A stretch of DNA of 64,000 bases from Samsoniella hepiali (GCA_001455915.2 LNDK02000006.1:62001-126000); one strand, 5' to 3'; positions 31,984 to 43,406 are shown, numbered from the stretch's first letter. Numbers and translations are program-made. Notes: generated by a model not told the origin, from the letters alone.

Positions 31984-33007
31984 GGGGGACGTTACAAGGC
32001 TGAGGGATGATTCCTATTACGCCGAGTTGGTAATAGAGACAGAAGCAGCAGGAGAGAAAGCCGCTTACACTAGGCAAAGTTTTCGCAACTCCTTTCTAGA
32101 GTGATGGATAAAGGGCATACGTTTATAGTAGGGAGACAGAGGGCAGCGGTGGCACAAAGCCGCTCTCTATGCATGTACAACGACGTCTATGTTAGGCGGA
32201 AATACCATACCTGTACGACTGAGAAGTGACTGTACAACCACACCACGTATAGATTACAACATGCTAGATGCGACCCTATTCGCGCTGATTGGATTACTTG
32301 ATATCTTAGGGTTGATTAATGCCCTTCTAGTGAGGCTATGGTCATCCACAGCGGGTTACCGATGCTGCGGCCGTGGAACGAGCTTGTTCCACGAAAACAC
32401 ACGGCACTTCCATGTCAGCCGCTCAGGCTAAATCGTAGAGAATAGTAGTTTTTTCGTTTAGCGTGGAAAATAGAACGAAACATCGGCTAACTACAGGATA
32501 AAGAATACATGTGAGCCACACTCGCTAGGCGCCCTCGTGTTGCACAGCACTCCGCACCAGATGCGTAACTATAATGCTGTAGTGAGGATGTGAGCCGCAG
32601 CAGGCACGCGAGACGAAGTTATTTGCTAGTAGTTCAAAGCATGGCATATACCATCTTTCTAATCCGGCGAATTCGAGCCAATCAGAGCAGAAATGTAAGC
32701 GACAGTTAAAAAAAAAAATTCCGATCAAGCAAATTGACAGTCAAAACTGCAGCATTCTAAGCCAAACAATATAGCGCCTCGTCACTACTGTAAATGTCAA
32801 AACAAATACAATCCGCAGACCTTCAGGATTATGACCAATACTAACACTAGCTAACACTAAAACCAAGGAACCCATGCCCGACCTTCTATCTTCTTAGCTC
32901 CAGATTCAGCAGACTGGGGGCATCGACCAAAATAGCTGCATTACAGAGCGGTCGGGATGCCCTGGAAATGCACAACGAAATTGTCCAACTTATTGGATGC
33001 TTGCATC
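31984..33007. other. Spacer between the two paralogues
   Basis: About 1 kb, no gene. It includes a purine tract near 32708-32719 and AT-rich stretches. Confidence 0.4.
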
Positions 33008-33280
33008 TCAGTGGCCGAGACAAGTGTTGCAGTATTCTGCGACGTAGTAACCGGACACAGTTTTCGGTCCTCCATAGCCGCGACAAAATCCGCTTCGGCC
33101 CCGAGGGGTGCGCGTTATGCCGCAACGCAGGGGATGTTCGCGGACAACATGGCCACACAAGCCATAGAAATAGTAAAATCCACAACGGCATCTACCAGGA
33201 CGCTCAACATAGACAGCTGCCCAATTTTTGGAAAATTCATCAATGTGCTCTGCCTTGACTTCTTGGAGTTGCTGAGCCAT
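33008..33280 (-). CDS. Small cysteine-rich protein B (paralogue of 31681-31983)
   Basis: A 90-residue frame from ATG 33280, MAQQLQEVKAEHIDEFSKNW. The core reads GRCRCGFYYFYGLCGHVVRE, LRCGITRTPRGRSGFC and GYYVAEYCNTCLGH, aligning column by column with the other copy. Both start with a short polar region that includes a conserved Trp before the Cys core (KNWAAVYVE here, TWARLFLQ there). Same strand and 1 kb apart suggests tandem duplication. Function unknown; zinc binding is inferred. Confidence 0.6.
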   Translation of the reverse strand: MAQQLQEVKAEHIDEFSKNWAAVYVERPGRCRCGFYYFYGLCGHVVREHPLRCGITRTPRGRSGFCRGYGGPKTVSGYYVAEYCNTCLGH

Positions 33281-33981
33281 GGTGTTGGATCTGACTGGGT
33301 GCCTGGAGGGTACATCTGGTAAATAACACGGCCGAAAAAAATTTAGATAAAAGCGCGCTTACTAGTTTTCCAAATACAGATGTTCAAAGTTCTGATAAGT
33401 TTTGGACTAAGGATTTGATGCGCAAAAAGATTCTCAAGAGAAGGGACCGCTGGTGCTGGTTAAAACAACCATCCCAGGCTTGGCTGGGAAAATCGAAATA
33501 TTTATGCCACATGGTCTTAAGTCCCTTCCACACTTTTCTCCTGAAATTTCGGCGACCGAGCAAGGATTCTCGTCACCTCATACTCACTCTCAAGAGAATA
33601 ACTGGCTGGTATCAACTGTCAGGCTGCGCCAACATGCGGCGCCCACGGCCGCATCTAGGGCCACTCTGCACGGTCGCGGGTGTCCAGACCTGCCTTAGCT
33701 TGTGTCATCTATTTTAATACGTAGGCCTCCAGGAGTAGACGCTATTGTGTCGTGTGATGTGATTTTCCGCGAATACACCAGCCTGGGTTGTGGCAATTTA
33801 AGCGCCCGTTGGTGGGGTTCTCACCTGCACTGCTGCCTGCGTCGTCGTGCAGAGATGGGATAGTCCTTGCTGCCCACATTCTTCATCCTACACGCGCTTT
33901 TTTCACTCATCATACTATACTCAGCGGTACTACTTTCGAACTCCCCAAACCACCGTCTTGGAACAGAACTCGCTCGCTGCC
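33281..33981. other. Intergenic region
   Basis: About 700 bases without a supported gene, ending in the leader of the kinase-like gene. Confidence 0.4.
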
Positions 33982-35302
33982 ATGATTAGTGACCTTGAAC
34001 GGGAACGATATTTCGTGTCTGCGGGCGACATTATTCCTGGTGGTTCCACAACCTGGTTCATCTTGGATTGGGACCAACGCCGGACATATGCAGTTATCGT
34101 GGATGAGTATCGCTTCGACGAAGATCTGGCTGTTGAATATTTGAACAACCACATTCATGAGCTCGCGCCGGATGTATGCGCGGTGTTTTTTACGCCTGAC
34201 GGCGAGCTATTGCGAACCTCGAACGACCCGACGGACGATCGAACCCAGTGCGTGGAATATATTCCGCTCAGTGCACATGAGCTCCCACCCCATATCCACA
34301 CAATTACTCGGTCTGAGCTGGTAGAGCTACGTCGATTAGGGCCCAACGTTGACCTTGTGTCCTACAATATACCGCATGAATTGGTCCCCAAACAGGTAAG
34401 TTCCCTCAAGCGCCTGCCTGCATTTGATGTGTAGTGCGTGCTCTAACAATCGCCAGGTTGCTTTCAAGTATTATTTTCTCTCGCAATTTCAGAACCGTCT
34501 ATGGGATGAATTGCAATTATGGGCCCGCCTGCCTACACATACAAACATTGTCGGGTTTGATCGCGTTGTCGTTGACGAGCTCGAAGGGCATGTTGTTGGC
34601 TTCACAGCCAGCTATATTCCGGGGGGGACCCTGGAAGAAAACACTTCTCGGCTATTCAAGCTCAATCATTTGCAGCAACTTACAGGACTAGTTGATGAAC
34701 TAAACCTCACATACGGTGTTGCACATCAAGACATGGCCCCGCGCAACCTTCTGCTCGACGAGAGCTCCGACAATGTCATGCTCTTTGATTTCAATTTCTC
34801 CGCTCGCATTGGCGGCGAGCATTATTGGGAAGACCGCAATGATGTCAAAGGCCTTGTATTCACCATGTATGAGCTCATCACTAGAGATATTTCGTTTCGC
34901 AGTCAACCCTTTGAAGAGCAAAACATGGCGGACGTCACAGCCATGGCGGAATGGACACAACACAGCAGCACTAGACTTGATCACCCTGCATCGGACTACC
35001 GCACAATGGTTCTACAATGGGCTGAAAATCGACAGGCCAGCATTGCATGTCAAGACTGCCGCGAGGCGGACAAGGCCATTTCCTGGCCTGCTCAGCCGCC
35101 ACCGCCAGTCAAAGAGTTCAAGACGCGGCTACTAGATGGGAATGGCGAAATGTCCGATGCGGTGGTTATGCGCGCGGCGGGTAGCTTTTTGAGGACAAAG
35201 GCTGAACGAGAAGGCCGAAATGTTCTTCGATGGGAGCGGCCTCCACGAATCCGGCTGCTAGAAGGTTCTCGCTGTCTAGCCACAGGAGAGCTGATACCTT
35301 GA
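33982..35302 (+). CDS. Divergent protein-kinase-like protein
   Basis: Two exons: 33982-34395 and 34457-35302 (intron 61 nt); 419 residues. The N-terminal ~135 residues (MISDLERERYFVSAGDIIPG) match no domain I know. The second exon resembles the kinase fold from the hinge on: LWARLPTHTNIVGFDRVVVD, FTASYIPGGTLEENTSRL, then the catalytic loop VAHQDMAPRNLLLDESSDN and VMLFDFNFSARIG. HRD is HQD, with the Asp and the following Asn kept; DFG is DFN. The N-lobe Lys and Gly-rich loop are hard to place (perhaps VAFKYYF at the exon 2 start). It belongs with fungal kinase-like genes of unknown role. Active or pseudo-kinase cannot be decided. Confidence 0.75.
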
Positions 35303-35552
35303 CAGCGCAAACATGGTGAATCATCATGCACCTAACATTTTGTTATTCATTGTCTCCGTCAAACGTGGGCGTATTGTAAATATACAGTACTATCAGATTT
35401 ATTTATGTATCCCTGAAGCCAAAACGCCGAACTACCAATATGATGTGACCAGGGCCAAGGAGTAAAGCCCCTTTAACGAAAGCTTCGGCAACGACCAGGT
35501 ATCGAATTACTCAGTATCAATACACCGGGAGCATCGTTAGCAATCACCCACT

Positions 35553-36210
35553 TCACCTCCTGCTCCTGCCCTTGGCCTTGTGCTTGTGTTTTGACTTTTT
35601 GACTTTGCCATCGTCGCCGGAGCTAGGCGCGGATAGCTCTGCTGGGCGCTTGCGTCCCTCGACGGATTTGAGCAGCGCCCTGGCACGCTCTTCGGCAATC
35701 TTTTCAGCCAGTTTGCTGCTCAGTGTCTTGTTGTCGCTCTAAGGCAAAAGAATCAGTCGTGTGTTAGGGGGCAGGTACAAAGTGCTGGGGGTACTCACAA
35801 GATCTGCCTTGAGCACACGCGCTGCAGCTTCTTGGTTCACTGTTGTGCGGTGCTCACCAGCAGGCTCCTCGATAGCCTTGATCTTGGCAAAGTACTGCTG
35901 CACGCGCTTGAGCTCGGCATATACCGCGTGGTTCTGCGCATCCGCGCCTTGGAGCTTGAGAGCCGCTGCAAAAGACAGTTAGTATTGTACGTGTCACTTG
36001 ACAGCGTGTAAAAAGTAGGAACAACTCACAAAATAATGAAGATTCTATCGAGTAAGCGGCTAGCGAGAAGAGTTTGGCCTTGTCCAGCAGCGGCAGCTGT
36101 GATGAAATCTCATCGATATTGCCCAGCAGTGGCGCCAGCGCTTCTTCCAGGTTGTCCAGCTGCGAGTCCAGCTTATCAAGATCCCGCGTAATGTTTTTAA
36201 CGTCGGCCAT
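35553..36210 (-). CDS. LRP1: Exosome-associated protein, C1D/Lrp1 (Rrp47) family
   Basis: Three exons: 36210-36030, 35965-35799 and 35738-35553; 177 residues. The N-terminal MADVKNITRDLDKLDSQLDN to LPLLDKAKLFSLAAYSIESS is the Sas10/C1D helical domain; the second exon continues GADAQNHAVYAELKRVQQYF, the hallmark helix. The basic C-terminus (KVKKSKHKHKAKGRSRR) fits RNA binding. Family knowledge: C1D/Lrp1 binds Rrp6 and works with the nuclear exosome in rRNA and snoRNA 3' processing. Divergent from the gene at 36464, with ~250 bases between. Confidence 0.88.
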
Positions 36211-36463
36211 AGTGATTCAAGAAACCGGCGATTTTAAAATTAATGTTAATCCCCCCTGTTGCGATGTCTGCGCAAAACTGTCACTGCGTTGTCGATGCAG
36301 ATGCTTTCGTTAGACCATCAACTTTTCAGTGCACTTGACCGAGTTATGCATTTAGCGGGGAGCCGCCATTCGCCAGCGAAAAATGCGCCGAGCAGCAACC
36401 CGGCTAATCTCTTGCTGCTGACCATTCCGAACGCTCGTCATTCGCTGCCTCGGAAGATCTCCT

Positions 36464-38032
36464 TTGTCGCCATCCTCACACAATCCATCTCCCCGATTAG
36501 CCAGGCAACGCCCTACACAACTGTTTCTGTCACGTCCGTCTACTCGCCAAATCGAATGCGTTCCGCCTAAATTGTTCCGCCCAGCTGCCGCCCCTGCCGC
36601 CGCCGTCCCAGCCAGGAGCTCGTCTCGCACGTGGCTCCAGACCGTCAAAGTGGCTCGGTTACCTCGCCCCCGGGTGTCCACAAAGGACCTCCACAGACAG
36701 ATATCATGTACACGAGATAGCCAATGCTCCGTGGCCGGGGCTGCGCGGTGCTACGGCACTGTGACAAGCGCCGGCACGGACAGGCAAAAATCTCGCGGGG
36801 GTCCCGAGCTGGCCTACCGACCACGGCAGCACAGCGCAGCAACCTCGGGAATCGTCGAACCTACGATAATACGAAAAGGTCACGGCAATCCGTTATACGT
36901 GCCGTCTGTCCGACTGTCGCCCGAGGCTTCGAAATCGCCCTCTGTTCATAAGATTCACATCCTCGGCGAAGATGCGCGGTCAAAGTTCATTGCACACGCC
37001 CTCTCCGGAGTCTACGATTCGGTCGAGCGACTCGCATGGACGCGCCCCTCCAATAAATATCGATATTTACAGCGATTCGACAAAAATGGCACGGCTACCT
37101 TTGAGCCGCTCAATGTCAGGCGGCAAGTCCTTGCCAGCAAATGTGACACACACATTGACGAGCTCGTCGTATCGAGTAATACGGTCCAGGAAGCAATGGC
37201 AGCCCTCGACGCAGTCAAACATCGAGTCGACAATGATACAACTGTCTGCTTGATGACAGAGGGCCTAGGCGTGTTGGAAGACGTACGGCAAAAGATATTT
37301 GCCGTGCCAGACAAGGAGCCCACGTTTTTGCTTGGCAATATGAGTCACAAATTCGCCTTTAACAGGAACTTTGACTCAGTTCGACAATTACGCCATGGTA
37401 TATGGAATATCACATCAGTGCAGCGAAGCGCTGTCATGTCCACAGAGCAGCCCAAGGTTGAGACACAAAGCAATTTTGTCAAGTCATTGCAAGCGGCCAA
37501 GCTGCTCAACACAGAATATACTCCATTTGACAGCTGGTTCCGATACAAGCTGCCAGGTGTCATATTCGACTCGGCGGTCGAGCCTGTTTGCTTGCTCCTC
37601 GAGGTACCCTATTCGGGCCTGTTGCAAAACGCCAGCGCCAGGAAGCTCATCAGCAGCCTGCTAGAGGAGATTGTCTCCGTCCTTCGGCTCATGCCCGAGA
37701 TTGGGCGCGCCGAGGCGTACCACGAGCTCCTCGACCTTGACCGCGCGCATAAGGCGCTGTACCGGCGTATCCTGCACCACCGAAATCGGGAGAGCAGCCT
37801 GGTGCAGGACATTCGCAGGGGCCACCCGGTCAACGTGGACTACTTGAATGGATACTTTTTGCGCCGCGCCCACTCGCTCGGCGTCAAGGTGCCGACCAAC
37901 AAGATGATGTGGGATCTGGTCAAGGCCAAGAATGCGATTGCGGCGGCGCAGCGTGAATCGTATGTGCGCATCGAGGAGACGTCGGTGGCGCCAGACATGG
38001 AGGATGAATATAAAACGACGTCTAGTTACTAG
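36464..38032 (+). CDS. ApbA/PanE (ketopantoate reductase-like) family protein, probably mitochondrial; 5' end unresolved
   Basis: The reading frame is open from about 36464 to the stop at 38032 (up to 522 codons), but it has no ATG before 37196, which lies inside the domain, so an upstream exon or a non-AUG start is needed. The first ~90 codons are Arg/Ser/Pro-rich, as in a mitochondrial presequence. The domain starts VHKIHILGEDARSKFIAHAL, a degenerate GxGxxG dinucleotide site, then VCLMTEGLGVLEDVRQKIF and PTFLLGNMSHKFAF. The C-terminal helical domain includes KLISSLLEEIVSVLRLMPEI and DIRRGHPVNVDYLNGYFLRR, the conserved ketopantoate reductase C-terminal block. These fungal proteins are diverged and may not be pantothenate enzymes. 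Confidence 0.8.
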   Translation: MSPSSHNPSPRLARQRPTQLFLSRPSTRQIECVPPKLFRPAAAPAAAVPARSSSRTWLQTVKVARLPRPRVSTKDLHRQISCTRDSQCSVAGAARCYGTVTSAGTDRQKSRGGPELAYRPRQHSAATSGIVEPTIIRKGHGNPLYVPSVRLSPEASKSPSVHKIHILGEDARSKFIAHALSGVYDSVERLAWTRPSNKYRYLQRFDKNGTATFEPLNVRRQVLASKCDTHIDELVVSSNTVQEAMAALDAVKHRVDNDTTVCLMTEGLGVLEDVRQKIFAVPDKEPTFLLGNMSHKFAFNRNFDSVRQLRHGIWNITSVQRSAVMSTEQPKVETQSNFVKSLQAAKLLNTEYTPFDSWFRYKLPGVIFDSAVEPVCLLLEVPYSGLLQNASARKLISSLLEEIVSVLRLMPEIGRAEAYHELLDLDRAHKALYRRILHHRNRESSLVQDIRRGHPVNVDYLNGYFLRRAHSLGVKVPTNKMMWDLVKAKNAIAAAQRESYVRIEETSVAPDMEDEYKTTSSY

Positions 38033-38640
38033 GCTCTGTACAAATATATATGTTTCTTTAGCTTTACACGATGATAATCAATTTGGTTAAATCCACGTTT
38101 TGGTATATTGTACTGTGGTGATTTCTACCAACTTACTGATGGACCGCACTAAACGGAACACCCAGTGGCGCTGTTGTGCCCACGAGCACGTATCATGCAT
38201 CATCAGTAGCTACATGATTATGTATCTGAAAGTCTGCTCGGGTATTCCTTGCGTCCTTTTAGGCCCAGCAAACCTCTAATATAGGCCTTGATCATGGTTC
38301 TAACACAAACTGCCATGGGAGCGACCAACTACCCTACATATTCGCGGAGAAAATAGTATTTCTAGCGTCTCAATTGATAGTAGGGAATTTGTAGCGATAC
38401 AGAACGAAGAGACCAAGGACACCAAGGTATTAAATAGCTCCTTGTGCACCGTTCAATCAGGAAAGTGGCACATGATCATACAATCAATGTATTGCTGCTC
38501 GTCCAGGGTTCGGCTGCCGCCCCACCAACGAGAGTGGCCTGACTTGGACCAGCTCCGGAGTTACTTTCTCCAAACACCTCTTACTTTTGACCTTGACAAT
38601 CCTCGGAGCTCCCCATACACATCGCCACAAGAAAACGCCA
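38033..38640. other. Intergenic region
   Basis: About 600 bases, 3' flank of the PanE-like gene and promoter of COQ4. No other gene is seen. Confidence 0.4.
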
Positions 38641-39574
38641 ATGACATCTATACAGTATCTACGGCCGGTTGCTCGCCGGACCTTGCAGGCCAAGACGTGC
38701 GCGGCGTGCGGCGGCGCCGTGGCAAGCCAGCGTGCCTTTTCCGTCTTTAACCGGCCGCCGCCCAACTACGAGGGCCATGTGCCGCTGACGAGGCTCGAGC
38801 GAGCCGGCCTGGCCGTCGGATCCGGTGTCATGTCCCTCATCAATCCCTACCGTCATGGTATGTCCCGTCCTCGCCCCAGCTGCGGTAGATTGTTGGGAAC
38901 TACCATCACCTGCCCCCGACTGACTGACTGGCCCAGACCTCATTGCGGCCCTTGGCGAAGCGACCGCGACTCCATACTTTATCTACCGACTGCGCGATGC
39001 CATGCTCGCCGACGCGACCGGCCGGCGGATCCTGCGCGACCGGCCGCGCATCTCCTCGCAGACACTGTCAATGGCGCGGCTGCGCGAGCTGCCCGCCGGC
39101 AGCGTCGGGCGCGCGTACGTCGACTGGCTGGACCGCGAGGGCGTGACGCCCGACACGCGCTCGGCGGTGCGGTACATTGACGATGAGGAGTGCGCGTACG
39201 TCATGCAGCGGTACCGCGAGTGCCACGACTTCTTCCACGCCGTCACCGGCCTCCCGGTCGTCAAGGAGGGTGAGGTAGCCCTCAAGGCGTTTGAGTTTGC
39301 CAACACGCTACTGCCAATGACGGGGCTGAGCATGCTCGCCGTCGCGACCATGAAGAAGCAGGAGCGTGGCCGCTTCTGGGCCATTTACCTGCCGTGGGCG
39401 CTGCGGAATGGGGTGCGGAGTAAAGAGGTGATTAATGTTTACTGGGAGGAGCAGCTGGAGCGCAGCGTGGAGGATCTGCGCAGTGAGCTGGGCATCGAGC
39501 AGCCGCCAGACCTGCGCGACATACGGGCCAAGGAGAGGGCAGAGCGCAAGAAGCTGGCAAAGCAGACTGCGTAG
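38641..39574 (+). CDS. COQ4: Ubiquinone biosynthesis protein COQ4
   Basis: Two exons: 38641-38857 and 38937-39574; 284 residues. The start MTSIQYLRPVARRTLQAKTC is a mitochondrial presequence. VPLTRLERAGLAVGSGVMSL and NPYRHDLIAALGEAT are the conserved N-terminal segments. The zinc-type motif HDxxHx11E is present as CHDFFHAVTGLPVVKEGE (~168-185). The C-terminus IYLPWALRNGVRSKEVINVY and YWEEQLERSVEDLR is diagnostic. COQ4 is a peripheral inner-membrane component of the CoQ synthome, recently linked to C1 decarboxylation/hydroxylation of the CoQ ring. A short Lys/Arg-rich tail follows. Confidence 0.95.
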
Positions 39575-39822
39575 CCTCGATGTCCAGGTGTACCATGTTT
39601 AGTCCTTTTGTAATACCAGGGTAGCATCACAGCGCATCATTTTTACTGTTGACTATATGATTAAAAAAGTCGATGATACTGGAACCTTGTGCAAGTCGTA
39701 ATTATTCCCTGCGAAAGGTCGTGAAGATATTACCCTGCCGCCGTAGTGTCTGCAGCTTCCCCAACCTCCATGCCATGTTTCAATTTTTTTTTTTTGATTT
39801 CGGGTTTTCCATGCCCGGTATG

Positions 39823-40369
39823 TTACAAATCGAAAAAGTCGTCGTCGTCGTCGTCCCAGGCTTTGCGCCGGCTCACTACAATCTTCTCCTCCTCCTTCTT
39901 CTCCGCCACGGCGTTGAGGAGCTCCTTGAGCTGCTCCTCCGTCACCTTGGCCCGCAGCTGGCCCGACTGCGCTAGCGCAATCAGCCGGTTCTCAATCTCG
40001 GCGGCGCGCTCCTCCTTGACGAGGCGGATGCGGCCCAGGCGGTCGGCAGCCTCGGGCTGCAGGATCTGGTTGAGGATGCTCTGGCGGGCGTCGTCCTGTT
40101 GTCTAGGCAGCGCACCAGGCGTTAGCTTCCACTTCCAAAACCGCCGGGCCTTCATCGTGAGAGCGCGGGAAGAAGAACGTACTGTTTCTTTTGCTCTTGG
40201 TCTTGTGAGCCGCCGCCGCCGCCACCTTGACGTCCGCCACCACCACTGCTGCCACCCTGCGACTTGAGCTGCTCGAGACGAGCTTTGCGGATCTGAGCCG
40301 CGCGTTAGCGTGCTGGGTACTGATCAGAAAATGGCATGCAGTTACCTGTTCAAGCTCGGAATCATCCAT
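39823..40369 (-). CDS. PDCD5 family (TFAR19-related) DNA-binding protein
   Basis: Three exons: 40369-40346, 40292-40183 and 40102-39823; 137 residues. The 24-nt first exon encodes MDDSELEQ, followed by IRKARLEQLKSQ, a Gly/Ser/Gln-rich linker, then DARQSILNQILQPEAADRLG and RIRLVKEERAAEIENRLIAL, the PDCD5 three-helix core. AWDDDDDDFFDL is the typical acidic end, encoded by a GTC-repeat on the plus strand. Human PDCD5 acts in apoptosis and chaperonin binding; fungal role is not established. Confidence 0.93.
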
Positions 40370-41551
40370 TGCGACCGTGTTCTGTGCAAACGTGCAAGAC
40401 AAGCCCCCGCGGCGGGGCAGAATAGCTGCAACATTAGAGGGGCAACTGGAAATTACATAATAAAGATGATTAAATCCAAGGGTGAGGAAGAGAATCTTGC
40501 ACAAAGGCATAATATATTTTTGAGAAGCTGTAGGAGCATTATTAAGCTTAAATTAATATTTCATAGTACAGCAAACTTTTTCTTCTACTTTTTAGAACTC
40601 AAACCGCTATGGTATCTATCCCTCGTAGCTTTCAACACGGAGGAGCTTCAGGAGCCTCTGTTGGAGGCGGACTAATAAATTGTCGCTGTGATTGCTGGCA
40701 GTACTCCGTACGCGCTGGCATATTATGCAGTTGAGACTAGCGAATTAATCGAATTGATACACTGTTAATTAACATGGACCCTCCAAGTAAGCACCGTTTG
40801 CACCTGCATGCTCCCAAATTGGCCTCGCAGGCGTGACAATGTCTTGTTTCTCAATCATAGTTTTAATTCTCTATTTTCTTGACGAACTTCTTTCTCCATG
40901 GTCGATACCGAGATGATGGGAACAAAGCTTTGCTATCCCCATGACGAGGTTAAAGTGATGACTGACAATCATGGAAGCTGCGCCACAATGTCGCCCGGCT
41001 CTCCGCTATTAATGCTGGCGATCATGACACTGACGGTGATTGCTTGCGCAACGACCAATGGCCTCTTGCTTGCGCCATTTCATGACAGCACAGGCTTTCG
41101 TCAGAACTCTCCGAGTCGTGAGTGGCGAGCGGCGCTTGTTCAGCCTCAGTGCCAAGATAGATCGCACCAGGGAAGCCTAAATGGGCACTCGGGCACTTAT
41201 AACAATACACGGCCCACAGAGCAGGGGAGAGGGAACCTCGCCGCAACGTCATGACTTTTTTTCGTCCGGCTGTGTCTTGTCGGCGTGTGCCAGACTCGGC
41301 CAGTGATCTGCATAATCTTCCCAGCTCCGCCTGGCTCATCCAACGTTTATTTTTTTTCCTTTTTCGGGCGGCTGGGCGTAACGGCTCCTCTGTAAGCCGC
41401 CAATACGTCATGGTGGGATTTTGACGTCCGTGTATAAGTATCCGCGGAAAGGCGCAACCAACTCGCATCGCAGCGCAGGATCTAATTATCATTGTAGACA
41501 CCCGTGCTCATACTTCTTCTCTGCGGGCACGCAGAATACGATTGATCCACC
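40370..41551. other. 1.2-kb spacer
   Basis: A plus-strand frame at 40898-41254 (118 codons) has one hydrophobic stretch (LLMLAIMTLTVIACATTNGL) but no family match; I do not call it. The rest holds AT-rich sequence and the promoter of the beta-lactamase-type gene. Confidence 0.4.
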
Positions 41552-43406
41552 ATGCGTCTCTCTTATACCCTTGCTTCGATAGCTGCCTTGTGCAGCAACG
41601 CAGCTCTCGGCGACTTCATCACACCGACGTACCCGACGCCGGTTGACCTGAGCAGCAATCACAGTCTCGTCCACGCTAGCTGGAGAAACCTCTCCACGAC
41701 GTTGGATCAGTACTTGCAGGGGAAGCTCAACTCGTCGGCGGGGGCCGCCGCGCTTGCAGGTGTGAAAAATGTCACCTTCTCCGTGGGCCTGTTTTCGCTC
41801 CACGACCCCAAGGCGCGGCAGCTGCAGTATCACCACACAGCGCCCGAGGTCAAAGCCTCCAAGGCTGGCACGCAAAAGGTTGACGAGAATAGCATCTACC
41901 GTGTCGCTTCCGTGTCCAAGCTCATTACCGTCTTGGCCGGCATGGTAGAGTTGAGCGACAAGGACTGGCATCGGCCGCTGGCGGAGATTAGTCCCGATTT
42001 CAAACAGATGCAAAACTCGACGGCGGTCGACGTGATCAAAACGATCCAATGGGATAAGATTACCCCATGGGCACTTGCTTCTCAGCTTAGTGGCTTACCT
42101 ACCGTATGTTTTCCCACCTACTAGAGTTGTATTGGAGATAGCAGCTTCTAACAGTGCATAGCTCGGTCCTATCGGTGAGCAGTACAATGCCTCATTGGCA
42201 CCGCTGCTTGGCGCTCCGATTATAACAAACTTTACCTCGCTCGGTGCTTGCATCGCAAAGTACTTGGCCGACCCGCTCGGCCCAGGCTGCTCTACTGCGG
42301 AAATGGTTGAATCCATCAACGCAACGCCGCCCAATTTCCAGCCCTGGAAGACGCCGGTGTATTCCGACCTCAACTTTATGCTCCTCGGACTGGCTGTATC
42401 CACCCTTACCAACAAGTCCATGGCGGACGTGTACAGCGCGGCCGTCTTCTGCCCGCTGAACATGACCTCCTCCAGCACCCGGAGCAACAACAAGACGCTG
42501 CCGCGCGAGGTGGTTGTGGGCGCGCTTCCAAACTACCTCTTGCTCGACGCCTTGCCCATCACGGCCCCGTCGGGCGGCATCCTGTCGACGCTCGCCGACC
42601 TCCAGAAGCTTGGCCTGGGCATTCTCAACAGCACGCTGCTGTCCAGGGAGGCAACCGACCGGTGGATGAAGCCCGTCTCGCACACGGCGAGCCTGAGCTA
42701 CTCTATCGGCGCCCCGTGGGAGATTCACCGTTTCGTGCACCCCGCCTCGGGCAAGGTGACGGACATTTACACCAAGCTGGGCGACTCAGGCAACTATGGC
42801 GGCGCCCTGGCCCTGATCCCGCAGTACGAAACTGGTTTTGCCCTGCTCAACGCGGCCGCGTTCCCGCAGCGCTCCGACCTCGTGCTGGGCCTTCTCGATG
42901 CCATCACCAGCACTGTCCTGCCGGCGCTGGAAGCGGAAGCACTGGCCGAGGCAAAGCGCAACTTTGTCGGCGAGTACACGTCCTCCAGCGGAGACGTCAG
43001 AGCGACGCTCAAGATTGGTTTCAACGAGTCGACCGGCACCGACGTGCACTCGGACCTGATCGTGACTGAGTGGGCATACAACGGCACTGACGTCCTCGCG
43101 GGCCCCCTGTTTGCCGGCGCCCCGCCGCGTCTTGAGCAGTCTATTGTCCGGCCGGGCGTCGGCGGCAAGCCGCGGCAGATTGCTTTCATCGTGTCCAACT
43201 ACGACCAGACGCCGACCTATGCCGACGCCAAGATGGGGTCCTGGACCGGGCTGTACCACTCCAACGGCGACTTTACCTACACGGACCTGTCGCGTTGGGG
43301 CGGTCAGTCTGTACGCGAACTTGTGTTTGACCTGGATGAGCGCGGTGCCGCGGTCCGGTGCACACCGGCGTTCCAGAGAATCCAGCTGACAAGGTCGAAG
43401 AAGTAG
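41552..43406 (+). CDS. Secreted beta-lactamase-type serine hydrolase
   Basis: Two exons: 41552-42103 and 42162-43406; 598 residues. The signal peptide is MRLSYTLASIAALCSNAALG. The Ser-x-x-Lys motif is SVSK in IYRVASVSKLITVLAGM (~121-124). The Tyr motif is PVYSDLNFMLLG (~251). DSGNYGG near 42786 may supply the third active-site element. A C-terminal lipocalin-like region (residues ~430-590) starts LAEAKRNFVGEYTSSSGDV. These fungal proteins are class-C-beta-lactamase-like hydrolases or esterases, some adjoining metabolite clusters; the substrate is unknown. Multiple NxS/T sites support secretion. Confidence 0.88.

Noticed and set aside
36301..36570. ATG at 36301 or 36346 as the start of the PanE-like gene
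   Set aside because: Their frame differs, ends at 36570, and no GT donor in it has the phase needed to join the main frame at the plausible acceptor near 36581.
38587..39180. 197-codon plus-strand frame over COQ4
   Set aside because: It is the wrong frame past the first COQ4 exon; the spliced frame gives the complete family protein.
40898..41254. 118-codon frame with one hydrophobic stretch
   Set aside because: No family resemblance, no signal peptide at the start, overlapping equally long minus-strand frame.
42192..42740. Long minus-strand frames opposite the beta-lactamase-type and pirin genes
   Set aside because: They arise from codon-position GC bias of the true genes and have no domains.
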